DNA of 64,000 nucleotides from assembly GCA_005503085.1 (NCBI GenBank), contig SCOI01000014.1, forward strand, positions 1 through 64,000. Direction: 5' to 3'. This DNA is from Burkholderiales bacterium C2. GTDB lineage: Bacteria; Pseudomonadota; Gammaproteobacteria; Burkholderiales; Burkholderiaceae_C. The notes below the pieces were generated by a model. That model saw only the letters and a list, made by a program, of their open reading frames with translations, was not told the DNA's origin and did no database searches. Made by a program: the position numbers and the translations under genes. Below, piece after piece: positions 17,378 through 25,767 of this stretch (positions within the stretch are counted from its first letter, which is position 1; each line of letters begins with the position of its first letter).

Positions 17378-17420
17378 GATGCCTTTCTCGCCCTTGTTGT
17401 CTGAGGATGGCCGATTGTAA

Positions 17421-18491
17421 TCAAAGCGGCAGCGCCAGGATCTCGGGCTGTGCACAGGCGGCGGCAAATTCGTCGCGCAGACGCTGGCTCTCGGCCACGG
17501 CCTGCCGCCAGACCTTGGCGCGGCCGGCCACATCATCGCCGTAGTGCTTGAAGTCATTGCGGTCCGGCAGCTTGGCGCGCGGCAGGCTGGCCACCCAGGC
17601 CGGGTTCGGCGCCAGCAGCACGACATTGTCGAGAAAGGCGCTGGCGCCATGACGGCGCTTGAGTCCCTTGTCCAGCCAGCCCGGCACCACCTGACGCTGA
17701 AAATGCGGATACAACACCAGGCTATCGCCGACCATGGCCGCGTAGTTCAGATGCAGGTGGTAGTCGGTGATGCCGCCGTCCCAATACGCGCCGGGCGGGC
17801 CACCGGGGATGTCCTGCACCGCCTGCAGCCAGAACGGGATCGAGCAGCTGGCGAGGATGGCCTGCAGCAGATTGCGCTCGCCAAGCAGAGCCTGATGGCT
17901 GCGGAAATCATGCAGCGGCATCGGCAGCGGCGCACGCGGGTCGGAAAACACCACCCGGTCCAGCCAGCCGCCCATCGCGCGGCGCGCCAGCAAGTTCGCG
18001 GCAAAGGCGCCGGCATAGCCCAGCGGCGTGCGCAGCCGGCCCTCGCGGCCCAGGATGTGGCGACCGCGCGAGGTGAAGACATGCAGACGGTAGCGTGGGT
18101 GGCTCAAGACCTGGCCCTCACGACCGCCGAAGCAGTCCTTGAGCGTCGCGGCAAACCCGCGGCTGACGCTGGCAGCACTCGGTCGCTGGCCCGGCAGGCT
18201 GTCGTAGCGCTGCTGCACATAAGCCTCGGTCAGGCGATCAAACTCGGTCTGCGGCTCACCGAGGCAGGCCGTGGCCATGCGCCAGGCGCCGATCGAGGCG
18301 CCCAGCAGATGCACCGATTGAGCACTCTGGCCCAACCAGGGGCCGAAGATGTACTGGTCCAGCGGCCCGAGGATCAGGCCCTTGGGGCCGCCGGCGGCGG
18401 CCGGGATCACCTGCACATCGGCCGGCCTCAGGCCCCGCTCGCGCAGGCGCTCGCGGGCGCGCGGGCCGGCGTAGATCTGCAGCGCCTGCAT
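17421..18491 (-). CDS. Patatin-like phospholipase
   Basis: 356-residue protein with the patatin Ser-Asp dyad: nucleophile elbow GASIG (64-68, Ser66) and the DGG motif (Asp238, in YWDGGITD). An oxyanion-type glycine stretch AAAGGPKG (31-38) replaces the usual DGGGxRG. Patatin-like proteins hydrolyse acyl chains from lipids. No signal peptide is evident, so it is probably cytoplasmic. It begins 11 bases after the TonB receptor gene and is likely co-transcribed with it. The substrate is unknown. Confidence 0.83.
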   Translation of the reverse strand: MQALQIYAGPRARERLRERGLRPADVQVIPAAAGGPKGLILGPLDQYIFGPWLGQSAQSVHLLGASIGAWRMATACLGEPQTEFDRLTEAYVQQRYDSLPGQRPSAASVSRGFAATLKDCFGGREGQVLSHPRYRLHVFTSRGRHILGREGRLRTPLGYAGAFAANLLARRAMGGWLDRVVFSDPRAPLPMPLHDFRSHQALLGERNLLQAILASCSIPFWLQAVQDIPGGPPGAYWDGGITDYHLHLNYAAMVGDSLVLYPHFQRQVVPGWLDKGLKRRHGASAFLDNVVLLAPNPAWVASLPRAKLPDRNDFKHYGDDVAGRAKVWRQAVAESQRLRDEFAAACAQPEILALPL

Positions 18492-18502
18492 CGCGCCGGT
18501 CC

Positions 18503-20716
18503 TCAGAGCTTGAGTTCCAGCGCCGCACCGAACCAGGTCCGGGTGCTGCGCTCGGTGCTGCTACCGTAGCCCGTATCAGCCAGCGTCGTGCTCGAGCGGG
18601 TGTCGAAGGGCGCGAGATTGTTGGCCGACAGGCGCAGCGAGGCCGTGCGGCTGAAGCTCCATTGCGCGAAGACATCCAGAGAGCGAGTGCGCGACTGCTC
18701 CAGGCTTTGCGACACTGTCTGCTGCGTCGTATAGCCCGGCGTGTAGACCAGGCTGACGCCGGTCAGCAGCGGCAGGCTGCTGAGCCGGTAGTCGACACCG
18801 AAGTTGCCCGACCAGGGCTGTTGGCTGTCCAGCCGGTTGTTCGGTCCTTGGACGGCCTCGACATCGGACTTGTAGAAGCTCAGAGCCGCACGCAGATTGA
18901 GCGCCAGCCTGGGCTCGAATAGCGCAGGCATCAGTTCACCGGCCCGGCCCTTCAGTTCAAGCTCCAGGCCGCTAGTCTTGGCCTTGGAGAAGTTGACCGG
19001 GCGCGAAACCCAGCGCGGCAGCGTGGACCAGCTGACATCTTCCAGTGTCGAGACATTGCGGATCAGGTTGTTGACCCGGCGATGGAACACACCGACGCTG
19101 ACCAGGCCACCGCCTTCAAGATACTTCTCGAAGGCCAGGTCCAGGCCCGTGGCCAGCTCGGGCTTGAGCAATGGGTTGCCGATGCGGTCCGGATACTGCT
19201 CTTCGTTGCGCTGCGGCTTGTCGTCCTTGTCGAGCAGCGGAAACAAGCCATTGATGGCCGGGCGAGCCAGCAAGGCGTTCAGATCCGGCGCCTTGTAGCT
19301 GCGCGTCAGGCTGGCGCGTATCAGGTCGCGGCCCTTGGGGTCGAGCTTGTAATTCAGATGCCATAGCGGCGTCGTCACGCGGCTGGTGTTGCGCGAGGCC
19401 ACCTCGCTGCCGCGGCTCACGGTGGCGATGCGCTCGGTGCGCAGGCCCAGATAGGTGGACCACTGCGGCGACAGCTCCCACTCGTCCTGCACGAAGAAGG
19501 CCTGGCGCTCGATGCGGGCCGTGAAGGGCAGCCCCTCGATCCCGGCCAGCTGCGGCTTGCCGTTCTCGGTGACGCTGCGCTCCTCGTCGCGCTTGCGCCA
19601 CTCCAGATCCCAGCCCACCGTCAGGCTGTGCTCGTCGCCCAGCAGCCGGGCGTACTTGCCGGATTGCGTGAAGCTGCGATCATGGTTCTCCCCTTCCGAG
19701 AAGCGCCAGATCGCGTCATTGCGGAAGCTGCGATTGGTGAAGCGGTTCTGCGCGTCCTGCACCCCCGCCTTGAGCTCGATGCGCTGCGAGTCGGCAAAGC
19801 GGTTCACCCAGTTCGCATTGCCACGCAGCACCTGCCAGATGCCGTTGTTATGGCTGTCGTCGTCCAGGCTGGGCTCGCCCAGCAGGATCTGGTCATCGAA
19901 GCGATTGCGGTTGTTCCAGTAGCCGCGCTGCGCGAAGCCCTGCAGGCTCAGGGTCTGCTCGTCGCTGAGCTTCCAGGTCAAACGCGGCGAGGTGTTGAAG
20001 CCATGGCCCCAGAAGGCCTGCTGCTGGCGCTGGATGGCGCGCGAGGGCGAACGGTCCTCGTCAGTGCCGGGCGCAAAGCGCTCGATGACGAACTCATTGC
20101 GGCCGCGCCACTCAAACGCCGAGACGGGCACGGCCAGCGACACCGGACCGATGCGCTCGCCGAAGGTGAAGGTGGCCGAGGGCACCGGGCGCTGCACGCT
20201 ATAGCCCAGGGCCAGGCGCAGATCGCGCTGCGAGGCGCGCGGCGCCTCTTTCAGGATGATGTTGATCGCGCCGGCCACCGCCTGGGCGCTCTGGTCGGCG
20301 CTGGGGCCCTTGGTCACCTCGATGCGCTCGACCTGGGCCGGGTTCAGCTGGTCCAGCGCAAAACCCGGCGGGGCCGGATCGCCGTTGATCAGTATCAGCG
20401 TGTAGCCGGCGCCCAGGCCGCGCATGCGTGGCGAGCCGTCCTGCATATTGACGCCGGGCAGGCGCTTGAGCACATCGGCCACGTTCTGGTCGCCGTACTT
20501 GTCGATCTCCTCGCGGCCGTAGATCTGCTTGGCCACCGGGGAGCGGCGGCGCAGATCAGTATCGCTTTGTGGGCGCGACTGGATCTCGACCCGATCCAAT
20601 CGGTTGCCAGGCGGCACCGTCGGCTCGGGCGGTCCTGCGGGCAGGTCCTGCGCCCACACGGATGGCAGGGTGCTCAGGGCACAGACGACAACAGTAGCGG
20701 CGGCGTGTCGGTTCAA
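18503..20716 (-). CDS. TonB-dependent outer-membrane receptor
   Basis: 737 residues with a signal peptide ending near AQ (residue 23), a plug domain (about 60-165, with KQIYGREEIDKYGDQNVADVLKR-type sequence, MRGLGAGYTLILINGD and RIEVTKGPSADQS), and a 22-strand barrel ending in an aromatic/hydrophobic residue pattern (WFGAALELKL). TonB receptors import iron chelates, cobalamin, sugars or other large solutes. It has no ECF sigma/anti-sigma neighbours and no Fur box in the short upstream gap (20 bases after tex). The ligand is unknown; the linked patatin-like lipase is the only contextual hint. Confidence 0.88.
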   Translation of the reverse strand: MNRHAAATVVVCALSTLPSVWAQDLPAGPPEPTVPPGNRLDRVEIQSRPQSDTDLRRRSPVAKQIYGREEIDKYGDQNVADVLKRLPGVNMQDGSPRMRGLGAGYTLILINGDPAPPGFALDQLNPAQVERIEVTKGPSADQSAQAVAGAINIILKEAPRASQRDLRLALGYSVQRPVPSATFTFGERIGPVSLAVPVSAFEWRGRNEFVIERFAPGTDEDRSPSRAIQRQQQAFWGHGFNTSPRLTWKLSDEQTLSLQGFAQRGYWNNRNRFDDQILLGEPSLDDDSHNNGIWQVLRGNANWVNRFADSQRIELKAGVQDAQNRFTNRSFRNDAIWRFSEGENHDRSFTQSGKYARLLGDEHSLTVGWDLEWRKRDEERSVTENGKPQLAGIEGLPFTARIERQAFFVQDEWELSPQWSTYLGLRTERIATVSRGSEVASRNTSRVTTPLWHLNYKLDPKGRDLIRASLTRSYKAPDLNALLARPAINGLFPLLDKDDKPQRNEEQYPDRIGNPLLKPELATGLDLAFEKYLEGGGLVSVGVFHRRVNNLIRNVSTLEDVSWSTLPRWVSRPVNFSKAKTSGLELELKGRAGELMPALFEPRLALNLRAALSFYKSDVEAVQGPNNRLDSQQPWSGNFGVDYRLSSLPLLTGVSLVYTPGYTTQQTVSQSLEQSRTRSLDVFAQWSFSRTASLRLSANNLAPFDTRSSTTLADTGYGSSTERSTRTWFGAALELKL

Positions 20717-20736
20717 GAAGGGCTCCAGAGTATCGG

Positions 20737-23076
20737 TCAGCGCTTGGTCTGCAGCTTGGCAAAGGCTGCGGCCATCGCATTGCCGCCGCTGGGCGCCGCA
20801 GCGGGCGCGCGGCCAGGGGCCGGGCGCTCATTGCGTGCGGCCGGGCGGTAGCTGTTGTCGGCCTTGGCGGCGCCGCGGGGGGCCGGCGCGGCATCGAGCT
20901 TCATCGTCAGCGAGATGCGCTTGCGGGCCAGGTCGACCTCCAGCACCCTCACCTTCACGATGTCGCCGGTCTTGACGACCTCGCGCGCATCGCTGACGAA
21001 CTTGTTGGCCAGCTGGCTGACATGGACCAGGCCGTCCTGGTGCACGCCCAGATCAATGAAGGCGCCGAACTGCGCGACATTGGACACCGTGCCCTCCAGC
21101 ACCATGCCTTCGGTCAGGTCCTTGATGTCCTCGACGCCGTCATTGAAGCGCGCCACCTTGAAGTCCGGACGCGGGTCGCGGCCCGGCTTCTCCAGCTCGG
21201 TCAGGATGTCCTTGACCGTGATCGCACCGAACTTGTCGTCGGCAAAGGCCTCCGGCTTCAGCGCGCGGATCACATCACTCTTGCCCATGATGTCAGCCAC
21301 CGGGCGCTGCACCGCCGCCATGATCTTCTGCACCACCGGGTAGGTTTCGGGGTGCACGCCGGTCAGGTCCAGCGGATTCTCGCCGTCACGGATGCGCAGG
21401 AAACCGGCCGACTGCTCGAAGGTCTTGGGGCCCAGGCCCGTCACGGCCAGCAGTTGCTGACGGTCCTTGAAGGCGCCATTGGCATCGCGCCATCGCACGA
21501 TGGAGGCAGCCACCGTGCCCGAAAGGCCCGAGACCCGCGCCAGCAGCGGTGCCGACGCGGTGTTCAGATCCACGCCCACCGAGTTCACGCAGTCCTCGAC
21601 GACGGCGTCCAGGGTCTTGGCCAGCTCGCTCTGGTTGACATCGTGCTGGTACTGGCCGACGCCTATGCTCTTCGGATCGATCTTGACCAACTCGGCAAGC
21701 GGGTCCTGCAGGCGGCGCGCGATCGACACGGCGCCGCGCAGCGACACATCCAGGTCCGGCAGCTCCTTGGAGGCGAACTCCGAGGCCGAGTAGACCGAGG
21801 CGCCAGCCTCGCTGACGACCACCTTCTCGATGATGGTGCCGGGCGCGAGCTGCTGGATGCGCTTGATCAGGTCGGCGGCCAGCTTGTCGGTCTCGCGGCT
21901 GGCCGTGCCATTGCCGATCGCGATCAGATTGACGCCGTGCGTGGCCACCAGGCGGCCCAGCGTGTGCAGCGAGCCCTCCCAATCCTTGCGCGGCTCGTGC
22001 GGGTAGACGGTATGTGTGTCCAGCACACGGCCGGTGTCCGACACCACCGCCACCTTGACGCCGGTGCGTATGCCCGGATCCAGCCCCATCACGACGCGCT
22101 TGCCGGCCGGTGCGGCCAAGAGCAGATCGCGCAGGTTCTCGGCGAACACCTTGATCGCCACCTTCTCGGCCTCCTCGCGCAGGCGCGAGAACAGATCGCG
22201 TTCCAGACTCATGCTGAGCTTGACCTTCCAGGTCCAGGCCACGGTCTTGCGGATCAGGGTGTCGCCGGCCCGGCCGGCGGGGCTCCAGCCCAGGTGGCGG
22301 GCGATGCGCCCCTCGGCCAAGCCGGGCTGGCCGGCCACGACCTCCTCGTTCAGCACCAGCTTGGCATCGAGAAACTCCTGCGTGCGGCCGCGAAACACCG
22401 CCAGCGCGCGGTGCGAGGGCACGGTACGGATGGGCTCGGCGTAGTCGAAATAGTCGCGGAACTTGGAGATGTCCGGGTTGTTCTCGTCCTTGCCGTCCAT
22501 CAGCTTGGACTTGAACAGGCCCTCGGCCCACAGCCATTCGCGCAGCTTGCCGATCAGCAAGGCGTCCTCGGCCCAGCGCTCGCTGAGCAGGTCGCGCACG
22601 CCGTCCAGCACGGCGAAAGCATCGGCAAAGCCCAGTTCCGCGTTGACGAAGGCCGACGCCTCGGCCTGCGGATCCAGCGTCGGGTCGGCAAACAGCTTGT
22701 CGGCCAGCGGCTCCAGGCCGGCCTCGCGGGCGATCATGCCCTTGGTGCGGCGCTTTTGCTTGTAGGGCAGGTAGAGGTCTTCGAGCTCCTGCTTGGTCGG
22801 CACGGCCAGGATGGCGGCCTGCAGCTCCGGCGTCAGCTTGCCCTGCTCGTCGATGCTCTTGAGCACGGCGGCGCGGCGGTCCTCCAGCTCGCGCAGATAG
22901 CCCAGGCGCGACTCCAGCTCGCGCAGCTGGATGTCGTCCAGGCCGTCGGTGACTTCCTTGCGGTAGCGGGCGATGAAGGGCACGGTGGCGCCGCCATCGA
23001 GCAGTTCCACCGCCGCGTTGATCTGGGCCGGGCGAACCTTCAGTTCGGCGGCAATTTGAAGCAGGATCTTGTCCAA
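20737..23076 (-). CDS. tex: Tex-family transcription accessory RNA-binding protein
   Basis: About 779 residues from a TTG at 23076 (read as [14 protein letters not shown]), which matches the conserved Tex N-terminus; the longer open frame upstream is low-complexity Arg/Pro and not family-like. Domains: Tex N-terminal helical region, YqgF/RNase H-like domain (about 325-460, with [16 protein letters not shown]), tandem HhH ([15 protein letters not shown]) and a C-terminal S1 RNA-binding domain ([19 protein letters not shown]). The tail is Pro/Ala/Arg rich. Tex binds RNA and influences transcription and toxin expression in several pathogens. Confidence 0.92.
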   Translation of the reverse strand: MDKILLQIAAELKVRPAQINAAVELLDGGATVPFIARYRKEVTDGLDDIQLRELESRLGYLRELEDRRAAVLKSIDEQGKLTPELQAAILAVPTKQELEDLYLPYKQKRRTKGMIAREAGLEPLADKLFADPTLDPQAEASAFVNAELGFADAFAVLDGVRDLLSERWAEDALLIGKLREWLWAEGLFKSKLMDGKDENNPDISKFRDYFDYAEPIRTVPSHRALAVFRGRTQEFLDAKLVLNEEVVAGQPGLAEGRIARHLGWSPAGRAGDTLIRKTVAWTWKVKLSMSLERDLFSRLREEAEKVAIKVFAENLRDLLLAAPAGKRVVMGLDPGIRTGVKVAVVSDTGRVLDTHTVYPHEPRKDWEGSLHTLGRLVATHGVNLIAIGNGTASRETDKLAADLIKRIQQLAPGTIIEKVVVSEAGASVYSASEFASKELPDLDVSLRGAVSIARRLQDPLAELVKIDPKSIGVGQYQHDVNQSELAKTLDAVVEDCVNSVGVDLNTASAPLLARVSGLSGTVAASIVRWRDANGAFKDRQQLLAVTGLGPKTFEQSAGFLRIRDGENPLDLTGVHPETYPVVQKIMAAVQRPVADIMGKSDVIRALKPEAFADDKFGAITVKDILTELEKPGRDPRPDFKVARFNDGVEDIKDLTEGMVLEGTVSNVAQFGAFIDLGVHQDGLVHVSQLANKFVSDAREVVKTGDIVKVRVLEVDLARKRISLTMKLDAAPAPRGAAKADNSYRPAARNERPAPGRAPAAAPSGGNAMAAAFAKLQTKR

Positions 23077-23152
23077 AACAGCGAAAGCCAAGGCTAAATC
23101 TTGAAGCGCGCGAGTGTGCCACAGGGGTGGGAGCGGGGTCGGCACCCAGGGC

Positions 23153-23803
23153 TCAGGCGGCCAGCCAGCGCCGCTGGCCGGCGATGCGGCGCAGATCGCT
23201 GAAGCGGGTCTCGCCCCGCTCGCGCAAGGCCGGCCACAGCCGCAGCAGCAGCTCGGCCGTGGCCAGGGTGTCGGCGGCCGCCTGATGGCGCTGTGCGCAG
23301 CGAATGCCGAAGTACGCCATCCACTCGTCCAGCGAGCGCCGCCGCCCCTGGGCATGCAGCACGGCGGCCACCGGCTCCAAGTCCAGCCAGCGGTTGGACA
23401 GGCGGCGGCCCAGCAGCCGGCCCATCTCGCGCTGGATCATGCCCTCGTCAAACGCTGCATGGAAGGCCAGCAGCGGCGCCGCGCCGACCCACTGCTCAAA
23501 GGCCCGCAGCGCCGTCGCCGGCTCGACGCCGCTGCGCTGGGCCGCCAGGCCGATGCCGTGCAGCAGGATATTGGCCTTGTAGTCGGCCGGCACGGGCCGG
23601 GCCTCGTCCTGGCGCAGCAGGATCTCGAAACTGTCTCCCAGCAGGATGCGGGGCTCGGGCCTGAGCTCCACCGCGATGGCCGCGATCGCCAGCAGCCGGT
23701 CGCGTTCCAGGTCCAGCCCGGTGGTCTCGACATCGAGCACCACCCAGCGCTGCTGTGCATCGACGCTGCCGCGGCCTGTCAGGCGCTGCCACCAGCCGCT
23801 CAT
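23153..23803 (-). CDS. DnaQ-like 3'-5' exonuclease (DEDDh)
   Basis: 216 residues with the complete DEDDh set: Asp24 and Glu26 in LDVETTG, Asp119 in FHAAFDE, His173 and Asp178 in [13 protein letters not shown]. It resembles the stand-alone epsilon-type exonucleases rather than the replicative DnaQ. It overlaps the upstream cNMP/CBS/nucleotidyltransferase gene by four bases (ATGA). These two families are repeatedly adjacent in proteobacteria, suggesting a joint role that is still undefined. Nuclease activity is expected from the intact active site; the substrate (DNA, RNA or small oligonucleotides) is not. Confidence 0.87.
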   Translation of the reverse strand: MSGWWQRLTGRGSVDAQQRWVVLDVETTGLDLERDRLLAIAAIAVELRPEPRILLGDSFEILLRQDEARPVPADYKANILLHGIGLAAQRSGVEPATALRAFEQWVGAAPLLAFHAAFDEGMIQREMGRLLGRRLSNRWLDLEPVAAVLHAQGRRRSLDEWMAYFGIRCAQRHQAAADTLATAELLLRLWPALRERGETRFSDLRRIAGQRRWLAA

Positions 23804-25692
23804 CGCAGATAGTCCAGTTCCAGGCGCTGCTGCAGACGACGCGCCACCTTGTAGCTCTCCTTGAGCACACGCCGGTCGATGTCATTGAGTTCGTCCAGCG
23901 CGATCCAGTTGGGGTGGGTGGTATTGCCCTCCATCTGCACCCGCAGCCTGAGCATCTGCAAGAACTCGAAGGCGCCGATCCAGCCCTCGCGCTCGTGCGC
24001 GGGCGCCTGCAGCACCCGTCCCAGGGCCTCGAAACGGGCCCGGGTGCCGGTTTCGGCCACGCCATGGGCCAGCGCGTAGAGCCGGGCCACATCGACAAAG
24101 AGGGCCGTGCCGCCGAGCTTCAGGTCCACACCCTCGCGGCCGCCGATCTGCTGGGCCTCGACGGCACCCAGCCAGTTCAGCGGGGTACGGTTGCGCAGCG
24201 CGTTCTCGGCCATCTGCCGCATGAAGCGCGGCAGCCGCGCCGCATGGTCGCTGACCAGGGCGCGCAGCGGCCGCGCCAGCCTGGCCTCGCCCCAGATCGG
24301 CCGGAAGTCGAAATAGATGCTGGCCTTCAGCAAGTCCTCCGGCGCGCCGTGCTCCATCCAGGCGCTGAAGGCTTCCAGCCACTCCTGTTGGCTCAGGCAA
24401 CAGGCCGGGTTGCTGGCCATCACCTGGCCCTTGCACAGCGGGTAGCCGCAGGCATCGAGAGCCTCGTTGGCCGCCCGCGCAAACGCCAGCCAGCGCGGCC
24501 GGTCGGCGGCAGGGTCGCTGCTCTCGAACACCAGGCCGTTGTCCTGGTCGGTGGCAATGGTCTGCTCGCCGCGCCCCTCGGAGCCAAAGGCCAGCCAGCA
24601 GGCACGGCCCATGTCCAGCCCATGGGCTTCGGCCAGCAGCTGCAGCAGGCGCTGGGTCAGCACATCGTTGAGATGGGAGATCAGCTCGGTCAGCTGCCGC
24701 GCGGCCACGCCCTGGCCGAGCAGGTTGCGGGCAAAGCGGCGGATGTCCTGGGCCACCACGCGCAGCGTGTCCACATCCTGGGCATTGCGTATCGCGGTGC
24801 TGACCTGCTTGAGCGACAGGCGCTGCATCGCGAACAGATCGCGCTCCGAGACGATGCCCACGACCGCCCCTCCCTCGCCGAGCACCGGCACATGGCGCAG
24901 GCCGTGGCGCGACATCAGCAGCGCCGCGTCCTGGGCCGTGTCATCGCCGCGCAGGCACAGCACCGGCGTACTCATGACTTCCGAAATCGGCCGGCTCAGC
25001 GGCAACTGCGGCAGGGTGATGCGCGCCAGCACATCGTGGCGGGTCAGGATGCCCAGCGGCGCGCCGGCGGCGTCCAGCACCAGCACCGAGCCGATGTGTT
25101 GCTGGTGCATCAGCAGCAGGGCCTGCGCCAGCGGGGTCTCGGGCGCGACGCCGGTCGGTGATTTGCGGACCAGCTGGGCCAGCGGCGTCTCCATCGACTG
25201 CTCGGACAGGGTCTGCGAGGAGTAGGCCACCTGCAGCGCACGGCGCGATAGCGCCAGAAACTGCGCGACGCGGCGGTTCAGGAAATCGGCAAAAGGCGCG
25301 CTCACCCGGGCCAGTCCATGCACTTCGGCCGCCGGCAGCAGCAGGCAGAAGGTATCGCCCTGCGAGGTGTAGGTGGCGGTGACGGCGCGCGCGCCCATCA
25401 GCGCGCCGACCGGGAAGAAATCGCCCGGTTCGAAATGAAAGCCGCCGGTGGCCTCGGCGATGCCGCGCTGGGCCGTCACCGCTCCCTGGCGGACGAACAG
25501 CAGATGCTCGACCGGCCCCTGCTCCGGCGCCAGCAGCAGCTCGCCCGGGCCGTAATAGGCCTGGCTGGCGGCGGCCAGAAAGCGTTCCACATGGGCGGGC
25601 TCCATCTGGGCAAACGGGGCATGCGCGCTCAGTTCGCTGCGCAAGTGACCCAGCAGACTGGCGGACGGCGTGACGTGGGAGGCATCAGTCAT
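23800..25692 (-). CDS. cNMP-binding/CBS/DUF294 nucleotidyltransferase-like protein
   Basis: About 630 residues from ATG at 25692 (MTDASHVTPS). An earlier ATG at 25707 immediately follows the T-run of the upstream terminator and is less likely. Order: cyclic-nucleotide-binding-like domain (about 15-140), paired CBS domains (about 165-290), a DUF294 nucleotidyltransferase-like domain with GSEGRGEQTIATDQD, and a helical substrate-binding C-terminal domain. The layout suggests a sensor of nucleotides controlling a nucleotidyl transfer reaction, but the family's activity is not established. It is coupled to the exonuclease gene by an ATGA overlap. Confidence 0.87.
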   Translation of the reverse strand: MTDASHVTPSASLLGHLRSELSAHAPFAQMEPAHVERFLAAASQAYYGPGELLLAPEQGPVEHLLFVRQGAVTAQRGIAEATGGFHFEPGDFFPVGALMGARAVTATYTSQGDTFCLLLPAAEVHGLARVSAPFADFLNRRVAQFLALSRRALQVAYSSQTLSEQSMETPLAQLVRKSPTGVAPETPLAQALLLMHQQHIGSVLVLDAAGAPLGILTRHDVLARITLPQLPLSRPISEVMSTPVLCLRGDDTAQDAALLMSRHGLRHVPVLGEGGAVVGIVSERDLFAMQRLSLKQVSTAIRNAQDVDTLRVVAQDIRRFARNLLGQGVAARQLTELISHLNDVLTQRLLQLLAEAHGLDMGRACWLAFGSEGRGEQTIATDQDNGLVFESSDPAADRPRWLAFARAANEALDACGYPLCKGQVMASNPACCLSQQEWLEAFSAWMEHGAPEDLLKASIYFDFRPIWGEARLARPLRALVSDHAARLPRFMRQMAENALRNRTPLNWLGAVEAQQIGGREGVDLKLGGTALFVDVARLYALAHGVAETGTRARFEALGRVLQAPAHEREGWIGAFEFLQMLRLRVQMEGNTTHPNWIALDELNDIDRRVLKESYKVARRLQQRLELDYLR

Positions 25693-25708
25693 GCAGCGAT
25701 CATTCATG

Positions 25709-25736
25709 AAAAAAGCCCCGCAGCAAGCTGCGGGGC
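25709..25736 (-). terminator. Terminator of the symporter operon
   Basis: A 9-bp stem GCCCCGCAG / CTGCGGGGC with loop CTTG (minus strand), followed by six T (25709-25714), lies about 32 bases after the symporter stop codon. The next gene starts 17 bases beyond the T-run. Confidence 0.92.
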
Positions 25737-25767
25737 CGATTCAGATCAAGACTTGATCAAAGAAGCA

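Noticed and set aside
23077-23355. N-terminal extension of Tex
   Set aside because: The upstream residues are Arg/Cys/Pro-rich shadow of the exonuclease gene end; the conserved Tex start begins at the TTG at 23076.
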